Numbered from the stretch's first letter, positions 14,635 to 23,550 are shown. The stretch is DNA of 64,000 bases from Sporomusa ovata DSM 2662 (GCF_000445445.1 NZ_ASXP01000003.1:558001-622000), one strand, 5' to 3'. The notes: generated from the letters alone by a model not told the origin. Numbers and translations are program-made.

Positions 14635-15108
14635 TTATATTCGCAAAGTGGCCACAAGCCGCCCCGGCTTAAGCAGCAGCAAGAGCGCATCCTTAGGGTT
14701 AGTTACAACAATATCCGCTTGCGCCAAGGTTGGCTGATAAGCCCCCTCAGGCCCAATAACACCAACAGCTAAAAGGGCCTCAGCAAACATGGCGCGATCA
14801 TTGGCACCATTGCCGAAACAAATGGTAGTATCTGCGCCGCAAGCTCTGACAAAATCCCGTTTTTGAGCAGCCTCCTCCCCTTTATTAATAATATGGAGCT
14901 GTACACCTGCCACGCTTTCTAATTGCGTCCGGGCCAGTCCAAAGGTATCTGCAGTAAGTACGGTTACTCTGGCAACTTCACCCACCTTTTCCAGGAGTTC
15001 CTTTATTTCCCCGGCAATTACGCCATCTTCGGCCAGTGTGCCATTATAATCAAATACTGCGTTGGTTATTTTGTACTCACGCCCATCTGGCAAAGTAAAA
15101 TTTATCAT
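14635..15108 (-). CDS. HAD-family phosphatase-like protein
   Basis: A 157-residue small HAD hydrolase related to the soluble part of P-type ATPases. Motif I is VFDYNGTLAEDG with the nucleophile Asp, motif II is the TVLTADTFG segment, and motif IV is the FGNGANDRAMF region. It would hydrolyse a phosphoester of unknown identity. The start at 15108 (MINFTLPDG) follows AAGGAG; the in-frame ATG at 15132 has no site. It lies 20 nt after pstB and 16 nt before the URO-D-like gene, so all may be transcribed with the pst operon. Confidence 0.75.
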   Translation of the reverse strand: MINFTLPDGREYKITNAVFDYNGTLAEDGVIAGEIKELLEKVGEVARVTVLTADTFGLARTQLESVAGVQLHIINKGEEAAQKRDFVRACGADTTICFGNGANDRAMFAEALLAVGVIGPEGAYQPTLAQADIVVTNPKDALLLLLKPGRLVATLRI

Positions 15109-15128
15109 CAAGCTTTTCTCCTTACATC

Positions 15129-15863
15129 TCAAAATGCCAAAAATTCCTGAGTAATCTGATTTTGCGGCTGTTCCAGCAGTAATGCTGTTGCATTATATTC
15201 AATGATTCGCCCTGCGGACATGAAAATCGTTTGATCGGCAATTCGTTTGGCTTGCATAAGATTATGAGTAACAATAACAATTGTTACATGTTCCCTTAAC
15301 TCTACCAACAATTTTTCTATCAACTGCGTGGATTTGATGTCAAGACTAGAACATGGCTCATCCAGCAGCAACACCCTGGGATCTACTGCTAATATCCGAC
15401 CAATAGATAGCCGTTGCAATTGGCCACCTGACAACTCACTTGCTGGTGAATTCAGTTTATCTTTTACCTCATTCCATAAGCCGACTTTTGTAAGAGTTGT
15501 TGTAACCACAGTATCTAGCTCTGCCTTATCTCTTACACCATAGTACCTTGGTCCAAACAGAATGTTTTCCTTAACACTTAGCGGCAGAGCTATTGGCTTT
15601 TGCAAAACCATACCAGCTTGCCGCCGCACTGCTGCCGGATCATTCAATTGATAAACGTCCTGGCCGTCCAGCCAGATACTCCCAGCAGCCCGAAAATCCT
15701 GCTGCAGTTCGGCTGTCCGGTTGATAGACTTTAACAACGTTGTTTTGCCACAGCCAGAAGGGCCAATAAGAGCAGTAATATCTTTTCTATTAAAATTAGC
15801 CGTTATATTATGAAGAACCTGCTTTTTAGCGTAAAAAGCAGTAAATTCTTTTATTTTAATCAT
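15129..15863 (-). CDS. pstB: Phosphate ABC transporter ATP-binding protein PstB
   Basis: A 244-residue ABC ATPase. Walker A is GPSGCGKTTLLK, the signature is ELSGGQLQRLSIGR, and Walker B is RVLLLDEPCSSLD, followed by the H-loop VTHN. The SINRTAEL segment after Walker A is typical of PstB. It overlaps pstA (ATGATTAA), showing coupled translation. No phoU follows, unlike many pst operons. Confidence 0.93.
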   Translation of the reverse strand: MIKIKEFTAFYAKKQVLHNITANFNRKDITALIGPSGCGKTTLLKSINRTAELQQDFRAAGSIWLDGQDVYQLNDPAAVRRQAGMVLQKPIALPLSVKENILFGPRYYGVRDKAELDTVVTTTLTKVGLWNEVKDKLNSPASELSGGQLQRLSIGRILAVDPRVLLLDEPCSSLDIKSTQLIEKLLVELREHVTIVIVTHNLMQAKRIADQTIFMSAGRIIEYNATALLLEQPQNQITQEFLAF

Positions 15864-16680
15864 CGAAGGCCACTCTCTTTCCGTACCGGTTACGCAAATA
15901 AAGGCTGAGCAGATTTAGCGCCAGTAAAATCAGTACTAGAACTAAGGCTGTTCCATAAGCCCGTTCAAGTGAAATATGCTGACTAAACAAAATATATAGA
16001 TGAAATGGCAAGGCCATAACCGGATTAAACAGACTAACAGAACCCCGTGACATAACAACAGCAGCTGTGACCATAATCGGTGCCGTCGCCCCAGCGGCAT
16101 ACCCCATAGCCAATAATATTGAACTTAATAAATGGGGACTAGCTACCGGCAAAATAATTCTTTGCAGCAAATAACGACGCGAAACACCTAGTGATTCCCC
16201 TAAAAGCCGGTAGTCATCATTGACTGCCTGTAATGCATCCCGCATCAAGACGACCAAAGTCGGTAGAATCATAATTGCTAAAGTAAGTCCGCCAGCCAAC
16301 AAAGATATACCTAAACCCAGAGTAACAACAAAGAACACATAGCCGAATAAACCGATTAATATTGACGGAATGCCAATCATAGCCTGGATAACAAAGTTGA
16401 TTACGTGTGCAAGTGGTGATGCTTTCCCATATTCAACAAGATAAATGGCTGTCAACAAGGCAGGTATGGCAGCAGTCAAAGTTGCAATAGTAACCAAACT
16501 AATTGTTCCAATTATTGCCGGGAAGATTCCGCCTTCCATTCCCAAATACACGCCTTTAGGTGCGGAGGTTAAAAATTCCCAGGAGATCACCCCACCACCG
16601 CGAACAACCAGCAAACCCATAATAAATAATAAAATAACAATAACCGCTAGCCCTGAACCCCATAAACAGATTTTTCCCAT
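15856..16680 (-). CDS. pstA: Phosphate ABC transporter permease PstA
   Basis: A 274-residue inner-membrane permease with six predicted helices. It has the typical GIFPAIIGTISLVTIATL start of the transmembrane core and the EAA-type loop ALQAVNDDYRLLGESLGVSR. It pairs with PstC. The start ATG overlaps the pstC stop (TAATG) and is preceded by GGGGGAG. Confidence 0.93.
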   Translation of the reverse strand: MGKICLWGSGLAVIVILLFIMGLLVVRGGGVISWEFLTSAPKGVYLGMEGGIFPAIIGTISLVTIATLTAAIPALLTAIYLVEYGKASPLAHVINFVIQAMIGIPSILIGLFGYVFFVVTLGLGISLLAGGLTLAIMILPTLVVLMRDALQAVNDDYRLLGESLGVSRRYLLQRIILPVASPHLLSSILLAMGYAAGATAPIMVTAAVVMSRGSVSLFNPVMALPFHLYILFSQHISLERAYGTALVLVLILLALNLLSLYLRNRYGKRVAFDD

Positions 16681-17549
16681 TAGTCTCTCCCCCTGCTGTT
16701 ACAATAATAAATCGCGAAGTTAATGGAGGAAACAAACAAAAGCAAGACTAAACCTGCCGCGAACAAGGCTTGATATTGTCGGCTGCCAATGCCAGCTGTC
16801 CCAATTTCTAGTGCGATAAGCGCTGACAGCGGCTCCCCTTTGCTAAACCAGGTAAGCGGCAATGTAAGCGTATTTCCTGCAAGCATGAGCACAGCCATAG
16901 TTTCTCCGGCTGCCCGGCCAAAAGCAAGTGTAACCGCGCTGACGATACTGTGTCCTGCCAGTGGGATTAATATTCTGGTTGTTATATACAACTTAGAAAC
17001 ACCTAGCACATACCCAGCCTCCCGGTATGTCAGGGGAATTGCTTTAAAGGCAGCATAAGTGCCTGACACAATGTATGGAACAACCATAATCGACAATACT
17101 AACGATGCACAAAACAACGATTCTCCGCTCGGTACGCCTAGTACCCGTTCATACCAGGGGACTATTACACTCGCTCCCAGAAAACCGTACACTACCGAGG
17201 GAATTCCTGTAAGAATATGCAGTACGGTACGAATTACAGCCGATAACCAGCCTGGTGCATATTCAGCAAGAAATATGCCACAGCAAATTCCCAGCGGCGC
17301 AGCAATCAGCATCGCTCCCAGTGACGACCACAGCGTACTGACCAGCATAGTGAAAAAGCCGAATTGCGGCGATTCACCCAGAGGCTGCCATTCCTTGCCT
17401 AACAGCAGTGGTAAAATTCCTGCATCCCACCAAATTGGTAAGCTTTCGCCAGCAATGAACACATATAACGCCAGCAGTACTAGCACTGAACCTATCGCGC
17501 ATACTTTGCCACACCATTTTAGTACTATATCTTTTCTATCACATGCCAT
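16680..17549 (-). CDS. pstC: Phosphate ABC transporter permease PstC
   Basis: A 289-residue permease with the PstC pattern: a first helix, then FGFFTMLVSTLWSSLGAMLI, the GIPSVVYGFLG segment and the EAA loop AAFKAIPLTYREAGYVLGVSK. The start at 17549 (MACDRK) follows GGAGAG; a longer reading to 17600 has no ribosome-binding site. It is separated from pstS by about 216 bp containing a hairpin and a palindromic repeat. Confidence 0.92.
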   Translation of the reverse strand: MACDRKDIVLKWCGKVCAIGSVLVLLALYVFIAGESLPIWWDAGILPLLLGKEWQPLGESPQFGFFTMLVSTLWSSLGAMLIAAPLGICCGIFLAEYAPGWLSAVIRTVLHILTGIPSVVYGFLGASVIVPWYERVLGVPSGESLFCASLVLSIMVVPYIVSGTYAAFKAIPLTYREAGYVLGVSKLYITTRILIPLAGHSIVSAVTLAFGRAAGETMAVLMLAGNTLTLPLTWFSKGEPLSALIALEIGTAGIGSRQYQALFAAGLVLLLFVSSINFAIYYCNSRGRD

Positions 17550-17638
17550 TGAACTCTCCACCAAATAAAATCTTTTTCTATTTTCCCGGTACTTCGGCAC
17601 TAAAGCGAACTCGCTTCGGCATAGCTGAAAATTGGAGA

Positions 17639-17754
17639 TTCAGGTGGAGGGTCTACTCCACCTGAATTAATAAAATGAGATTGCTTCACTACGTTCGCAA
17701 TGACGACATGGGTGCCTCCCAAACGGTCATTGCGAGCGCAGCGTGGCAATCTCA
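17639..17754. repeat. Hairpin plus palindromic repeat between pstS and pstC
   Basis: TTCAGGTGGAG / CTCCACCTGAA (17639-17666) forms a strong stem. Beside it, TGAGATTGCTTCACTACG (17676 on) and CGCAGCGTGGCAATCTCA (ending 17754) are the two ends of a larger inverted repeat of the kind scattered through many genomes. Placed inside the pst transcript these can stabilise or attenuate the mRNA, lowering permease expression relative to pstS. Confidence 0.75.
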
Positions 17755-17765
17755 CTCTATTACTG

Positions 17766-18665
17766 CTATTTATTTTTGACAGGTACAAATCCCATTTCTT
17801 CTAAGGTTTTAAGACCGCTATCTGATATCAGATAGTTGATAAGCTGTTGTTCACGTTCATCAGGCTGAGTCTGGGCGATAAGAATTAGCGGACGCGCTAT
17901 GGTATACTTGCCGCTGGCGATATTCTCATTAGTAGGCTCTACACCATCAACAGACAGCACTGCAATTTTCCCCTTATTTTGCTCAACCAAACCTGTAGAA
18001 ACATAGCCAACAGCATCCACGTTGTCTTGAACCTTACCAGCCAAGGCACCCATTGAGGGGCATTGAATAGCCTCTTTAGAGATTGGCGTGCCTTTCATTA
18101 CTGCTTCATCAAATGCCTGGCTGGCACCACCACCCAGGTCCCGAATTGCCACAACAATTGGTCGCTCCGGCAAGCTGGCATCAAGTTGCTTCCAAGTTTT
18201 TATCTCACCAGAAAAAATACGTTTAACCTCATCCATAGTTAGATTTGGCTTGACTTTTGCTACAGGATTTTTCGGATGCACAGCAATAGTCAATGCATCA
18301 AACCCTACCGTATACAGCTTATGGTTGGGAAGTTTTTGTTTTTCAGTCTCGGTCACTACCCGCGACACCAAACCAATGTCAACAGTCCCGTTTGTAGCCG
18401 ATTTTACCCCAAAACCCGAACCACCAGTAGCCACGAATATTGCAATCGGTTCATCAGCCAAACTATCTTTTACCTTTTTCCAGGTCTTATATTTCTCAGT
18501 AAAATCATCAGCAACCTTGGCAACTACCGGTGCCAGCGTACTGGAACCACCAATTTTAATCGAAAAGTCCTTAGCCTGCTGTGGCTTATTGGTCGTGGAA
18601 CTACCACAGCCCGCCATAGCAGCGATAAAAGTAAATAATAAAAAATACGTTAGCAGCTTCTTCAT
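17766..18665 (-). CDS. pstS: Phosphate-binding lipoprotein PstS
   Basis: A 299-residue periplasmic binding protein. A signal peptide with lipobox (AAMAGC) is followed by KIGGSSTLAPVVAKVADDF and VATGGSGFGVKSATNGTVDIG, the standard phosphate-loop motifs, and later AIRDLGGGASQAFDEAV. It starts at 18665 (MKKLLTYF) after GGGAGGAAAGA. It is the first gene of pstSCAB and has its own promoter with a perfect inverted repeat. Confidence 0.94.
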   Translation of the reverse strand: MKKLLTYFLLFTFIAAMAGCGSSTTNKPQQAKDFSIKIGGSSTLAPVVAKVADDFTEKYKTWKKVKDSLADEPIAIFVATGGSGFGVKSATNGTVDIGLVSRVVTETEKQKLPNHKLYTVGFDALTIAVHPKNPVAKVKPNLTMDEVKRIFSGEIKTWKQLDASLPERPIVVAIRDLGGGASQAFDEAVMKGTPISKEAIQCPSMGALAGKVQDNVDAVGYVSTGLVEQNKGKIAVLSVDGVEPTNENIASGKYTIARPLILIAQTQPDEREQQLINYLISDSGLKTLEEMGFVPVKNK

Positions 18666-18690
18666 TCTTTCCTCCCTAATTGACTTATTT

Positions 18691-18738
18691 ATTGACAAAC
18701 CCTATAACAATTTTATAATATTTGTATGGTTTGTCAAT
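18691..18738 (-). promoter_or_regulatory. pstS promoter within an 11-bp inverted repeat
   Basis: On the minus strand TTGACA (18737-18732) and TAAAAT (18715-18710) are 16 nt apart. Perfect arms ATTGACAAACC (18691-18701) and GGTTTGTCAAT (18728-18738) flank the -10 region; one arm contains the -35. This is a good operator candidate. It does not look like tandem TTAACA-type PHO boxes. Confidence 0.65.
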
Positions 18739-18884
18739 GAATTTTTTTTGAAAACAAAGAAACTAATTTCAATCTACTTACTAGTTATCGGCACCAAAGT
18801 GAATATGCTTCCACAAGAATTCATAGATAACAAATTAACATATTGACGACTTTAGACTGCAGTGATATAATTATGGTTTTCAAC

Positions 18885-18913
18885 TTGATTTTTTTCTGGT
18901 TTTGTGATATACT
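18885..18913 (+). promoter_or_regulatory. Promoter of the CarD-type gene
   Basis: TTGATT and TATACT are separated by 17 nt, 30 nt upstream of the start codon at 18943. Confidence 0.8.
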
Positions 18914-18942
18914 TAAATACATCGTTACTAGGGGGTGACTTC

Positions 18943-19428
18943 ATGTTTCAAATAGGCGATAAGATCTTTTATCCAATGCATGGTGGAGGTATTATCGAGA
19001 AGATCGAAGAGAAGGAAATATTTGGGCAAACACAACTTTATTATGTTGTGAATATACCTCATCGAAACATGCAGGTAATGCTCCCCTTGGATAAGACCGA
19101 GAAATTGGGGATGCGCCCGATAGTAGATCCTGATACGCTCGATGATGTTCTCAGTACTTTCCACAGCGGTGAAACAGAAACGGCATCAATGAATGATACA
19201 CAAAGACAGCGACTGAACATGAGCAAGATCAAGACTGGTGATATCTGCGAAGAAGTTGCCGTCATCCGGGATCTACTCAGAATTAAAAATAAGCGCAAGT
19301 TGGGAATGGCTGACAAGAACATGCTTGATAATGCCCGGCAAATTCTCATCAGCGAAGTCGTACTAGTAAAAGACATTCCCCACGATCAAGCTACTCATTT
19401 GTTAGACGAAATATGCGATTTTCAATAA
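18943..19428 (+). CDS. CarD/CdnL-type RNA-polymerase-binding regulator
   Basis: A 161-residue CarD-family protein. The N-terminal RNA-polymerase interacting domain begins FQIGDKIFYPMHGGGIIEKI and ends near MRPIVD; the rest is the helical DNA-contacting domain. It would stabilise open complexes at promoters. The start is the ATG at 18943 after GGGGGTGA; the reading from 18904 has no site and overlaps the promoter. It is monocistronic, with a terminator 15 nt downstream. Confidence 0.88.
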   Translation: MFQIGDKIFYPMHGGGIIEKIEEKEIFGQTQLYYVVNIPHRNMQVMLPLDKTEKLGMRPIVDPDTLDDVLSTFHSGETETASMNDTQRQRLNMSKIKTGDICEEVAVIRDLLRIKNKRKLGMADKNMLDNARQILISEVVLVKDIPHDQATHLLDEICDFQ

Positions 19429-19442
19429 TCTTACCAGTAAAA

Positions 19443-19470
19443 CCCAGGCCACTTGGCCTGAGTTTTTTTC
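19443..19470 (+). terminator. Terminator after the CarD-type gene
   Basis: CAGGCC-acTT-GGCCTG stem followed by seven Ts. Confidence 0.85.
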
Positions 19471-19636
19471 TTTATCATAGAAAGTATAAAAATGCAGAGG
19501 CTATTGTTACCGCAAAATACGCAAGGTTTAAAGGTATCGTGACTATAGCATTACTATTATTTTGGCTGAAGATCAAAAGGCCACGATAGCGGTTTTCATA
19601 AGATAAGAATTCGGAGGGAGAAAGTATAATTTTTTG

Positions 19637-19734
19637 AACCGCAGAGACGCAGAGTACGCAGAGGGAATATCTCAATATACATCTCCCCTCTGTGCTCTCT
19701 GTGTCTCTGCGGTTAGAGCCGTATCCTCAAGGCC
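19637..19734. repeat. Interspersed palindromic repeat, copy B
   Basis: Same ~100-bp element as at 1571-1674: AACCGCAGAGACGCAGAG left arm, CTCTGCGGTT right arm, then GAGCCGTATCCTCAAG. A further short motif CGATAGCGGTTTTC is repeated on both sides (about 19584 and 19736), suggesting a composite or partly duplicated unit. It fills most of the gap 19471-19765. Confidence 0.85.
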
Positions 19735-19765
19735 GCGATAGCGGTTTTCTTATGAGATGAACTTA

Positions 19766-21028
19766 CTATTTATAAATAGTCCAATTATCAATGAGCCCAC
19801 CGCTTTGCTTAACTGCCTTTACCTGCAGCGCAGTCGGACTGACTGTTACAACCAGATAATTGGGTTCGTCCTGCGGATCATAGAAAAACTCATGCCAATC
19901 TTTAGCAAGTAAATTTTGGTAGGTCTTAGTGCCGCTCCGGCCTGCGGCAACATAGATTGTCCCCTGCTCCGTGCTAGCTGTTACCATGCCGCCACAAAGT
20001 GGATAAGTCCGGGCGTAGGCGTGATCATGGCCGGTAAAAACAACATCTACATGATATTTATCAAAAATAGGTCCAAAAGCCTTGCTGATACTAATTTCAC
20101 CAGCCCCAGGCTTGTTATTGTAGAGCGGGCGATGGATAAAGCCAAGCTTCCACTTTTTCCGGGTGCTTTGCAGGTCGTTTTCCAGCCAGGTTTTTTGACG
20201 TTCCAGCATGTCTGGCACAAATGCACGCTCTTCCAATTCCTGACTGTTTAACATAACGAAATGTACATCCCCGTAATCGAAGGAATACACCTGTCCCATC
20301 AGATTCTCAGGACCATTTAGGGGCAATTTAATTTGCGACGTAAATAATACCGGCAGGGCGAACTGACGGCGCTGTGCTGTATAGAACTCATGATTGCCTG
20401 TCACAGGCATAACAGGGATTGTATCAACAACACCTTTCCCTGCACTAAACCAGCTGTTCCACTGGGAATAATCCTGACCTACATCAACAAGATCGCCTAC
20501 ATTGGTAAAGAAAGCGGCCTGCTGGTTAGCTTGATAGGCCTGCCGCAAAGTAGTCCCCCATACGTTATAATTAATGCTCTGCGAGTCGCCAAATACCAAA
20601 AAAGTGAAATTCTGCGTTATTGCCGGCGCGGTAGTGAAATACCGTGGCTGGCTCCAACCTTCAGTCCCGCCTACCCGGTAAACATAACGGGTATTAGGCT
20701 TAAGACCAGTCAAGATACTTGAATGAATGGCCATTTCTCCGATATTCGTATGGAGTGCTTCTACGCCAGCGGTTACCGTTATGGCATGATCTGGAAATAA
20801 GTGTCCGCTCACGGCCTCGGCATACTGCACCTGCCCGCCAACCGTAACAGACGCCGTTCGCCAGGTTATTGTCTGTGTAGTTTTAGGATCAGCCGACCAG
20901 GTTAAGGTAATATTCTCCGGAGCAGCTGTGGCCCCCATAGAAATTGACGAAAAAAAGGCTGACGACGAACCTAACACCAGGACAATAACAAGAAAAAAGA
21001 TATGTAAAAACAGTTTTGGTTTGCGCAT
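19766..21028 (-). CDS. Secreted purple-acid-phosphatase-like metallophosphoesterase
   Basis: A 420-residue exported enzyme. A signal peptide or anchor (LFLHIFFLVIVLVLG) is followed by a purple acid phosphatase N-terminal/fibronectin-like domain (ITLTWSADPKTTQTITWRT) and a calcineurin-type phosphoesterase. Metal ligands are visible in FGDSQ, NVGDLVDVG, VTGNHEFY and FTGHDHAYAR. It would release phosphate from organic esters outside the membrane, which suits its position near pstSCAB. ATG 21028 and GTG 21037 are both possible starts (AGAGGTCAG / GGTGGAG). Confidence 0.85.
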   Translation of the reverse strand: MRKPKLFLHIFFLVIVLVLGSSSAFFSSISMGATAAPENITLTWSADPKTTQTITWRTASVTVGGQVQYAEAVSGHLFPDHAITVTAGVEALHTNIGEMAIHSSILTGLKPNTRYVYRVGGTEGWSQPRYFTTAPAITQNFTFLVFGDSQSINYNVWGTTLRQAYQANQQAAFFTNVGDLVDVGQDYSQWNSWFSAGKGVVDTIPVMPVTGNHEFYTAQRRQFALPVLFTSQIKLPLNGPENLMGQVYSFDYGDVHFVMLNSQELEERAFVPDMLERQKTWLENDLQSTRKKWKLGFIHRPLYNNKPGAGEISISKAFGPIFDKYHVDVVFTGHDHAYARTYPLCGGMVTASTEQGTIYVAAGRSGTKTYQNLLAKDWHEFFYDPQDEPNYLVVTVSPTALQVKAVKQSGGLIDNWTIYK

Positions 21029-21085
21029 CGACTCCACCTGACCTCTACTTTCTATAGTTTTCTATTATACTATTTTGACAATATC

Positions 21086-22546
21086 TTATTTCTCTGTATT
21101 TAGCAAGCAATACTGTGATATAATATCACCCAATATTTTCACTCCCTGCAGTATTTCTTCCGAACAAACTACCGCAAAACTAAGCCGGATAAAGCGGTCA
21201 GGCGCATGACGGGGAAAAAATGCTGTACCAGGAGTTAGCAGTACACCCTGCTGCTGAGCCGCTTGAACAACCTGCTGAGCAGATACCCCTTCCGGTAAAG
21301 CTAACCAACAGGTAAGCCCGCCCCTAGGCCGGTGACAAGTAACCGCAGGTGGCAGATACTCCTCAATGGCAGCCAGCGTTGTTTGATATCGTTCTAAGTA
21401 AATGCGGCGAATGGCTGCAATATGCCGCTGCCAGATGCCTTTGCGTAAATAGAGATCAAAAGCACGCTGCGTCAAACCGGAAGTAGAAATATCCGAATTG
21501 TGCTTACTGGCCAGCACTTTTGTCACCATGGACGGCGGCATTAACAAAAAGGCTAATCTGAGACCGGGCATAAAGATTTTAGAAAAACTTTTTAAGTATA
21601 TAACCCGCTGGTCACGGTCCAGTGCCTTTAACGGTGCCAAGGGCGCGTCAGAAACATCCAGTTCACTGATATAATCATCTTCCAAAATTAGCGCATTATA
21701 TCGCCGGGCAAGACCAATTAACCGGTTTCTTTTACCAAGCGAATACGAATAACCTGTCGGGTTCTGAATATTCGCCATTACATAAATCAGTTTAGGACGA
21801 AATGATCTGATTTTGACTTCTAATTCCTGAATATTAATTCCGTCACTTTCCATATTTATTTCAACAATTTTAGCCCCACGGGAACGAAAAGCCGCAATGG
21901 CACCAGGATAAGTGGGGTTTTCGGTAAACACATAGTCACCATAATTTAATACAGCCTTCGCAACAATATCTATGCCTTGCTGGGCTCCTGAAATAATCTG
22001 AACATTATTAGCCTGCGCTTTGATCCCCTGTTCCTTCAGATAGGTGGAAATCGCCTGCCGTAAGGGCTCAAATCCCTGGCTGTCCTGATAGCTAAACGCC
22101 TTGCCCTGATCCCGGTCAAGGACTTCGATTAACAAATTTTTAAAATCGTCAATTGGCAATAAATCAGGCGGCGGCATTACAGTGGCAAAATCAAGACAGT
22201 TTTTCCCTGGGTGTACTGTAACAGGTGGCAGGGGCTCTAGCTCGATTTCAGCAGCAGGCTGATATTCGGTATCGCCTTTGGCTGGTATTTCAGCTACATA
22301 ACTGCCACTGCCGGCACGGGAAAAGATATAGCCGTTTTGCTCCAGTAATTTATAGGCATTAACAACGGTCCCCGGATTAACCGCCAGAAAAACCGCTAGC
22401 TTACGCACCGGCGGCAGTAAATAGCCATAACTCAATTTGCCGCTGATAATCAGTTCGCACAAGCTATCATACAATTGAACATATAGAGATGTTTTACTAC
22501 CTTTCATTAATTGTATCGATACAAATTCTAAAAATTCCTGATTCAT
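21086..22546 (-). CDS. pdxR: MocR-family regulator of PLP synthesis (PdxR-like)
   Basis: A 486-residue MocR protein: an N-terminal GntR winged helix (LYVQLYDSLCELII, then LPPVRKLAVFLAVNPGTVVNAYKLLEQNG) fused to a class I aminotransferase-like domain. The PLP-binding region is visible as IQNPTGYSYSLGKR, LILEDDYISEL and YLKSFSKIFMPGLRLAF, whose SFSK lysine binds PLP. It is divergent from pdxS, the standard PdxR arrangement, so it should sense PLP and control pdxST. A weak ribosome-binding site precedes the ATG at 22546. Confidence 0.88.
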   Translation of the reverse strand: MNQEFLEFVSIQLMKGSKTSLYVQLYDSLCELIISGKLSYGYLLPPVRKLAVFLAVNPGTVVNAYKLLEQNGYIFSRAGSGSYVAEIPAKGDTEYQPAAEIELEPLPPVTVHPGKNCLDFATVMPPPDLLPIDDFKNLLIEVLDRDQGKAFSYQDSQGFEPLRQAISTYLKEQGIKAQANNVQIISGAQQGIDIVAKAVLNYGDYVFTENPTYPGAIAAFRSRGAKIVEINMESDGINIQELEVKIRSFRPKLIYVMANIQNPTGYSYSLGKRNRLIGLARRYNALILEDDYISELDVSDAPLAPLKALDRDQRVIYLKSFSKIFMPGLRLAFLLMPPSMVTKVLASKHNSDISTSGLTQRAFDLYLRKGIWQRHIAAIRRIYLERYQTTLAAIEEYLPPAVTCHRPRGGLTCWLALPEGVSAQQVVQAAQQQGVLLTPGTAFFPRHAPDRFIRLSFAVVCSEEILQGVKILGDIISQYCLLNTEK

Positions 22547-22619
22547 CTTGCTTTTTTTCCCCTACCTTGCTATAATTACAAAAATTTTGTATTAATACAT
22601 TGAAATCGTATCGGTACAA
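22511..22619. promoter_or_regulatory. Three related palindromes, candidate PdxR sites
   Basis: TTGTATCGATACAA (22511-22524), TTGTATTAATACAT (22587-22600) and TCGTATCGGTACAA (22606-22619) share the form TTGTAT-RR-ATACAA. Two lie just downstream of the pdxS promoter 19 bp apart, and one lies 76 bp upstream inside the start of pdxR. Assignment to PdxR rests on position. Confidence 0.6.
22548..22576 (+). promoter_or_regulatory. pdxST promoter
   Basis: TTGCTT and TATAAT are 17 nt apart with a TGC extended -10, about 94 nt before the pdxS start. Confidence 0.65.
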
Positions 22620-22669
22620 TTATTTTAACAGAACTATTGTTTTTATGCAAAGAGGAGGAATATACAATT

Positions 22670-23548
22670 ATGCAAAACCAATATCAACTTAACAAAAATT
22701 TAGCCCAAATGCTAAAAGGCGGCGTCATTATGGATGTTACCAATGCGGAGCAGGCAAAAATTGCTGAAACAGCCGGAGCCGTCGCTGTTATGGCACTGGA
22801 AAGAGTACCGGCCGACATTCGAAAAGATGGCGGCGTAGCCCGGATGTCTGATCCGAAAATGATTCGTGAAATTAAAGCCACTGTTACAATACCAGTCATG
22901 GCTAAAGCAAGAATTGGCCATTTTGTTGAAGCCCAAATTCTTGAAGCTCTGGGTATTGACTATGTTGACGAAAGTGAAGTCTTAACCCCGGCTGATGAGT
23001 CCTATCACATTAATAAACGCGATTTCAAAATCCCCTTTGTCTGCGGTGCCCGCAACCTTGGCGAAGCCTTACGCCGTATTGGTGAAGGTGCCGCTATGAT
23101 CCGCACCAAGGGAGAAGCCGGCACAGGTAATGTGGTCGAGGCCGTCCGGCATATGCGTACAATGCTGGCCGATATGCGCCGGGTAAAAGCAGCACCGCCA
23201 GAAGAACTAATGAGCATTGCTAAGGAAATGGGCGCCCCCTTTGACCTTATTGAGTATATCTGGAAACATGGTAAATTGCCTGTTGTTAACTTCGCTGCCG
23301 GCGGTATTGCCACGCCGGCAGACGCCGCCCTCATGATGCAGCTGGGCTGCGATGGTGTATTTGTCGGTTCAGGTATTTTCAAATCAGGCGATCCTGCCAA
23401 ACGCGCCAAAGCCATTGTCGAAGCTACTACTCACTACAATGACCCTGAGTTATTAGCCAATATCTCTGAAAATCTAGGCGAACCCATGGTCGGCATTGAA
23501 ATGGATAAACTTGAACCAGCCGAACGTTTGGCTGGCAGAGGGTGGTAG
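22670..23548 (+). CDS. pdxS: Pyridoxal 5'-phosphate synthase subunit PdxS
   Basis: PdxS (Pdx1), 292 residues, the TIM-barrel lyase that builds PLP from ribose 5-phosphate, glyceraldehyde 3-phosphate and ammonia supplied by PdxT. Highly conserved segments are visible: KGGVIMDVTNAEQAKIAE, ALERVPADIR, GARNLGEALRRI and AAGGIATPADAALMMQLG. The start at 22670 follows AGAGGAGGAA. It overlaps or abuts pdxT. Confidence 0.97.
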   Translation: MQNQYQLNKNLAQMLKGGVIMDVTNAEQAKIAETAGAVAVMALERVPADIRKDGGVARMSDPKMIREIKATVTIPVMAKARIGHFVEAQILEALGIDYVDESEVLTPADESYHINKRDFKIPFVCGARNLGEALRRIGEGAAMIRTKGEAGTGNVVEAVRHMRTMLADMRRVKAAPPEELMSIAKEMGAPFDLIEYIWKHGKLPVVNFAAGGIATPADAALMMQLGCDGVFVGSGIFKSGDPAKRAKAIVEATTHYNDPELLANISENLGEPMVGIEMDKLEPAERLAGRGW

Positions 23549-23550
23549 TC

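Noticed and set aside
17059..17568. Plus-strand ORF of 169 codons
   Set aside because: Antisense to pstC, which has conserved permease motifs.
18666..18760. PHO box search before pstS
   Set aside because: Only one TTGACA element and an inverted repeat were found, not the tandem TTAACA-type repeats required.
18088..18846. Plus-strand ORF of 252 codons
   Set aside because: Antisense to pstS and its promoter; the pstS product is unmistakable.
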